Assembly (NCBI GenBank): GCA_002841405.1
Contig: PGZR01000009.1
Location: 1 to 52,810, forward strand
From: Firmicutes bacterium HGW-Firmicutes-4
GTDB lineage: Bacteria > Bacillota > Clostridia > Eubacteriales > Eubacteriaceae
Direction of reading: 5' to 3'
Length of the DNA: 52,810 nt
Part shown: in pieces, positions 50,021-52,810 of the stretch
Position numbering within the stretch: the first letter of the stretch is position 1
How the letters are laid out: each line of letters begins with the position of its first letter
The notes under the pieces: model-generated
Databases searched by the model: none
Seen by the model: only the letters and a program-made list of their open reading frames with translations
Told to the model about the DNA's origin: nothing
Position numbers and translations under genes: made by a program

Positions 50021-50136
50021 TTTCCATCATGGAATATTTATAAACTCATTATACTTTCCACCATGGATAATGTCAACGCTTTTTTTAAAATATTTTTTCC
50101 ACATTGGATACATCCGTTGTTTTTCCATATTGGATA
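50021..50136. repeat. Four operator copies in the immunity switch
   Basis: Copies at 50021-50035 (TTTCCATCATGGAAT), 50055-50069 (TTTCCACCATGGATA), 50096-50110 (TTTCCACATTGGATA) and 50122-50136 (TTTCCATATTGGATA) follow the palindrome TTTCCA-N3-TGGAtA. They are spaced 34, 41 and 26 bases apart. Copy 2 fills the spacer of the early promoter and copy 4 that of the repressor promoter. Confidence 0.85.
50048..50076 (-). promoter_or_regulatory. Early lytic promoter
   Basis: On the minus strand TTGACA (50076-50071), a 17-base spacer and TATAAT (50053-50048) form a consensus sigma-A promoter. Operator copy 2 lies wholly inside the spacer, so bound repressor would shut it off. It drives the Cro-like gene. 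Confidence 0.88.
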
Positions 50137-50145
50137 GAATATAAT
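50117..50145 (+). promoter_or_regulatory. Repressor promoter
   Basis: TTGTTT (50117-50122), 17 bases, TATAAT (50140-50145). Operator copy 4 covers the spacer. The repressor gene begins at 50169 after a CAGGGGG site. Confidence 0.75.
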
Positions 50146-50168
50146 GTACAAATCAGGGGGTTTCGCAC

Positions 50169-50570
50169 ATGAATAGAATAAAAGAACTAAGAATAAAAAA
50201 AGGAATTACACAAGCCGAACTTGCTAAGAAAATCGGTGTACAAGGTGCTGCTATTTCGAAATATGAAAACGAGCAACTTCAAATATCAAACGAGGTTTTG
50301 AAGTCATTGGCTTTAATATTTGAGGTATCCATCGATTATATTCTTTGTCTAACCGACGACCCCATCCCTTCCCGTGACGTCAACCAGGATCTTTACGACG
50401 AACACGATTACGCAAAAGAACTGGAAGCACTGCTGGACGACGAACCGCTTCGAACAGAATTTCAGGATTACGACGAATGGTCCGAAGAAGAAAAAAGAAA
50501 TCTTGATTTTATTGAAAGTCTGACATATGTCAAAAAAATCAAATCTACAGGAGGAAAACATGAGTTTTGA
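50169..50570 (+). CDS. XRE-family phage repressor
   Basis: The N-terminal 65 residues are an XRE HTH (RIKELRIKKGITQAELAKKIGVQGAAISKYENEQLQISNEVLKSLALIFEVS). The acidic C-terminal half (DEHDYAKELEALLDDEPLRTEFQDYDEWSEEEKRNLDFI) lacks the S24/LexA peptidase of lambda-type repressors. It therefore cannot cleave itself, which fits removal by an ImmA-type protease. It overlaps the HsdR-N gene by 11 bases. Confidence 0.9.
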   Translation: MNRIKELRIKKGITQAELAKKIGVQGAAISKYENEQLQISNEVLKSLALIFEVSIDYILCLTDDPIPSRDVNQDLYDEHDYAKELEALLDDEPLRTEFQDYDEWSEEEKRNLDFIESLTYVKKIKSTGGKHEF

Positions 50571-51636
50571 GGAGAAGTTGAGAGAGTTTATTGAGCGAGT
50601 AAAAAAGACAAAGGACAACATTGCAACGGAAGAAGCCACAAAGACTTCTGTAATAATGCCGTTCTTCCAGATCCTTGGTTATGATGTATTCAACCCGACG
50701 GAATTTATACCAGAATACACAGCTGACGTTGGCATTAAAAAAGGCGAAAAAGTGGATTATGCAATCCTTTTAAATGGAGAACTTACCTTACTCATTGAAG
50801 CTAAATCGATCAATGAGCAGTTAGAAAAACATGACTCCCAATTGTTCCGCTACTTTGGGACAACGGCGGCAAAATTTGCAATATTAACGAATGGTCTTAT
50901 TTATCGGTTCTACAGTGACCTGGATGAGCAAAATAAAATGGACAGTTCCCCATTTTTCGAAATTAATTTGCTTGATATCAGCGACAGTGAAATAATTGAA
51001 CTCAAAAAGTTCTGCAAAGAAAACTTTGACCTGAGCATGATCTTAGATACCGCTTCGGAGCTCAAGTACCTCGGTTTAATCAAGAAAGTCTTGAAAGATG
51101 AGTTTTCAAATCCATCCGATGATTTTATCCGTTTTATTTTAACCCAGGGCGTATACGACGGAATGAAGACTCAAAACACTGTCGATAAATACCGGCCCAC
51201 TGTGAAGAAATCAATATCCCAGTATATTAATGAGCTGGTCAATGACAAAATTCAGAACGCATTAAAAAGCGATGAATCGTTTGAACCCAAGGCCATTCAA
51301 CAGTTTGAAGAAGTTGATGAATCCGCTCTAATCGCAAGTGTTTCCAATATCATTACTACGGACGAAGAAATCGAGTGCTTTTTCATTGTAAAGTCGATCC
51401 TGCATAATGCTGTTGATTTAAACCGGATCGGGTACAAGGACACGGCTAGCTACTTCTCGATTATTATTGACGGGAAAGTTACTAAGTGGATTTGTCGCAT
51501 ATTCTTGAAAGAGAATACGAAATATATCATTATTCCGAATGGTGATGCCAATGAAAAGATTGTCTTAGATAAACTAGACGATATATATGCCTATACCGAC
51601 CAGCTAGTCGCGCGCCTAAACAACCTGATCGGTTGA
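50560..51636 (+). CDS. Solitary HsdR-N-type nuclease-fold protein in the lysogeny operon
   Basis: Start MSFEEKLREFIERVKKTKDNIATEEATKTSVIMPFF at 50560 follows AGGAGG. Residues 1-150 match the type I restriction HsdR N-terminal domain, with E24/E25, D66 (KVDYAIL), E80 and K82 (LIEAKS) of the PD-(D/E)XK site all present. The rest (VDKYRPTVKKSISQYINELVNDKIQNAL ... YSIIIDGKVTKWICRIFLKENTKYIIIPNG) resembles a second conserved domain of such stand-alone proteins. No HsdM, HsdS or helicase part is present. Overlap with the repressor shows expression in the lysogen; an exclusion role is inference. Confidence 0.85.
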   Translation: MSFEEKLREFIERVKKTKDNIATEEATKTSVIMPFFQILGYDVFNPTEFIPEYTADVGIKKGEKVDYAILLNGELTLLIEAKSINEQLEKHDSQLFRYFGTTAAKFAILTNGLIYRFYSDLDEQNKMDSSPFFEINLLDISDSEIIELKKFCKENFDLSMILDTASELKYLGLIKKVLKDEFSNPSDDFIRFILTQGVYDGMKTQNTVDKYRPTVKKSISQYINELVNDKIQNALKSDESFEPKAIQQFEEVDESALIASVSNIITTDEEIECFFIVKSILHNAVDLNRIGYKDTASYFSIIIDGKVTKWICRIFLKENTKYIIIPNGDANEKIVLDKLDDIYAYTDQLVARLNNLIG

Positions 51637-51741
51637 TAAATCATCGCGGATTTAATGTATTCGATATTTTACATACGTCAAACTTTCGATGCACTTTAAT
51701 AAATCATGATGATTTCATCTGAATTTTACACGATCTATCGA

Positions 51742-51771
51742 TTTACAGTTCCATGAGAATAGGTATATACT
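51742..51771 (+). promoter_or_regulatory. Promoter of the lipoprotein gene
   Basis: TTTACA (51742-51747), 18 bases and TATACT (51766-51771), about 28 bases before the ATG with AGGAGG between. The rest of the 160-base gap holds two short inverted repeats (TAAATC-GATTTA, AAATCA-TGATTT) and no gene. Confidence 0.55.
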
Positions 51772-51798
51772 TTAAGCAAATACCATTAGGAGGAACAA

Positions 51799-52341
51799 AT
51801 GAAAAGAAATCTATCACTTATTTTAATGTCGGTCTTGGTTGTGGCTCTTATTGCTGGATGCAGCGCCAGTGGTGGCGGGACCACTGCGGCTGAAACAAAA
51901 CCGAAAGTTGATGTAACGAAAATGTCTGCCGAGGAAATTGTTAAGACCTTCCAAGATGCTGGGTTCCCCATTGAGAATGTTCAAGTTTTAACGGCCGAAA
52001 CCGATAAGGGAGAATTGCTGGGCCGCCCCAATCAGTATACAAGCAAGGCGATATTTGAAGATGCTCGGTCTAACAGTCCGGCAGCCGGATCGGCTACAGA
52101 AGGAACGGCTGGCGGATCGATTGAAGTATTCAAAAATTCCGAAGATGCTCAAGCGAGGTATGATTATATCCAACCAATAACTGAAAATGCAATGTTTTCC
52201 CAGTACCTATACTTATATGAGAATGTATTCCTGAGAATCGACGGAGCGCTAACGCCTGATCAAGCCGCTCAATATGAAACGGCATTTAAATCACTGCAAA
52301 ATGGCGATCTTCCAGAACAATTTTCTGAAACTGCAAAGTAA
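51799..52341 (+). CDS. Secreted lipoprotein
   Basis: Signal peptide with lipobox LIAGC (Cys at residue 21), then a Gly/Ser/Thr-rich linker and a soluble domain (MSAEEIVKTFQDAGFPIENVQVLTAETDKGELLGRPNQYTSKAIFED ... YLYENVFLRIDGALTPDQAAQYETAFKSL). Family not recognised. It could be a phage-encoded superinfection-exclusion lipoprotein or a host gene at the boundary. It has its own promoter and terminator. Confidence 0.75.
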   Translation: MKRNLSLILMSVLVVALIAGCSASGGGTTAAETKPKVDVTKMSAEEIVKTFQDAGFPIENVQVLTAETDKGELLGRPNQYTSKAIFEDARSNSPAAGSATEGTAGGSIEVFKNSEDAQARYDYIQPITENAMFSQYLYLYENVFLRIDGALTPDQAAQYETAFKSLQNGDLPEQFSETAK

Positions 52342-52376
52342 TATTTAACATCTGCTAATAATAACCATATTTTACC

Positions 52377-52396
52377 CGGGGAGATCCTTCTCCCCG
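52377..52396 (+). terminator. Hairpin terminator after the lipoprotein gene
   Basis: CGGGGAGA-TCCT-TCTCCCCG is a perfect 8-bp stem. The following T content is loose (CCTTCCCCCTT), so termination may be moderate. Confidence 0.65.
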
Positions 52397-52463
52397 CCTT
52401 CCCCCTTAATCTTCTTCACAATTTTTTACTCTAAATTATTCACTGCTACCTCTGATTTTCTGC

Positions 52464-52486
52464 TACAATAAAAGAACACACGTTCT
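52464..52486 (+). promoter_or_regulatory. Promoter with LexA box before the ImmA gene
   Basis: TACAAT (52464-52469) is followed 4 bases later by AGAACACACGTTCT (52473-52486). This is a perfect dyad matching 12 of 14 positions of the Gram-positive LexA consensus CGAACRNRYGTTYG. It covers the expected start of transcription. Confidence 0.78.
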
Positions 52487-52520
52487 ATTTTTCATTGCAT
52501 TGATAAACGGAGGTTAAACA

Positions 52521-52810
52521 TTGTATAAAATGACACAGAAACATGTAATAAAAACACTAAACAAATATCCTATTTTGACACTGCCGGTCCCAATTCACGC
52601 CATAGAAGAAATCATTACCGATAAAGGTTACTCCCTAATAAATTGCTCGGAGATCAATAGGCCATGCATTTTTAGAAAAGAGCTTATTTTGCCACGTTTT
52701 GAAACAATCTCAGATCAAAGATTTGCCTTGGCGCATGAGCTTGGCCATATTGTTTCCCACGGACGACAAAAGACCGCAATCGATACCCCTGGAAAGCACG
52801 AAGCCTCAGC
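52521..52810 (+). CDS. ImmA/IrrE-family metallopeptidase, N-terminal part
   Basis: The gene is cut by the right edge after 96 codons. The zinc motif HELGHI is preceded by QRFALA, the usual F-x-x-AHELGH context. GGAGG precedes a TTG (52521); an ATG in frame (52530) is the alternative. Proteins of this family cleave XRE repressors in integrative elements (ImmA of ICEBs1) and in radiation-response systems. With the peptidase-less repressor nearby and a LexA box in front, I infer a role in prophage induction. Confidence 0.85.
   Translation, partial: MYKMTQKHVIKTLNKYPILTLPVPIHAIEEIITDKGYSLINCSEINRPCIFRKELILPRFETISDQRFALAHELGHIVSHGRQKTAIDTPGKHEAS

Noticed and set aside
1-52810. tRNA genes, rRNA or CRISPR arrays
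   Set aside because: I saw no tRNA cloverleaf, no rRNA sequence and no regularly spaced direct repeats with spacers.

Overview
The window looks like a nearly complete temperate myovirus-type prophage integrated in a low-GC Gram-positive anaerobe of the Clostridia. An acetogen of the Eubacteriaceae/Acetobacterium kind is my best guess. It rests on clostridial hydrophobic-with-conserved-Trp (ChW) repeats in a secreted protein, in the phage endolysin and in a baseplate protein, and on PBSX/XkdM-T-like contractile-tail genes. The host guess is inference; the prophage call is seen directly.

Left flank (1-2.6 kb): the N-terminal part of miaB, a secreted ChW-repeat protein, a tiny plus-strand gene, and a small conserved gene behind a promoter carrying two LexA-type boxes. 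The first ~2.4 kb is probably host or boundary DNA. An AT-rich gene for a two-TM protein of unknown role (2582-3955) then sits beyond the lysis genes, the usual place for cargo genes.

Phage body, all on the minus strand, read from right to left: early control (Cro-like protein, Rha/KilAC antirepressor, small regulators; 50-46 kb); recombination and replication (nucleotidyltransferase-fold protein, YqaJ exonuclease, DUF1351, RecT, a 5'-truncated ssb, DnaD-like initiator with an internal iteron array; 46-40.5 kb); a DNA-modification and small-gene region (Dam-type and C5 methyltransferases, VRR-NUC nuclease, many tiny Cys-rich proteins, PP-loop protein, ThyX, ASCH protein, decayed HNH endonuclease; 40.5-30 kb); an ArpU/RinA-like late regulator followed by a promoter, inverted repeat and terminator (29.9-29.3 kb); packaging and head (small and large terminase, portal-MuF fusion, prohead protease, capsid; 28-20.8 kb); connectors, sheath, tube, tail chaperone pair, tape measure, ChW baseplate protein, hub with two peptidoglycan hydrolase domains, gp25, gpJ, fibres (20.3-6.6 kb); and holins plus a bifunctional GH25/M15 endolysin (6.4-4.1 kb).

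Immunity region (50-52.8 kb): two divergent promoters with four copies of TTTCCA-N3-TGGAtA separate the minus-strand early operon from a plus-strand XRE repressor. The repressor overlaps a solitary HsdR-N-type nuclease-fold gene. A lipoprotein follows, and then an ImmA/IrrE metallopeptidase, cut by the window edge, whose promoter carries a near-perfect LexA box. This suggests SOS-driven synthesis of a repressor-cleaving protease. No integrase is visible; it probably lies just past the right edge.

The most notable signals are the LexA-box-controlled ImmA gene, five contiguous 11-bp iterons inside the replication gene, two mutually exclusive hairpins that can hide or free the holin ribosome-binding site, ChW repeats fused to a tail baseplate protein, an ssb gene lacking its first beta strand, and an HNH gene interrupted by an A-run frameshift and an in-frame TAG.
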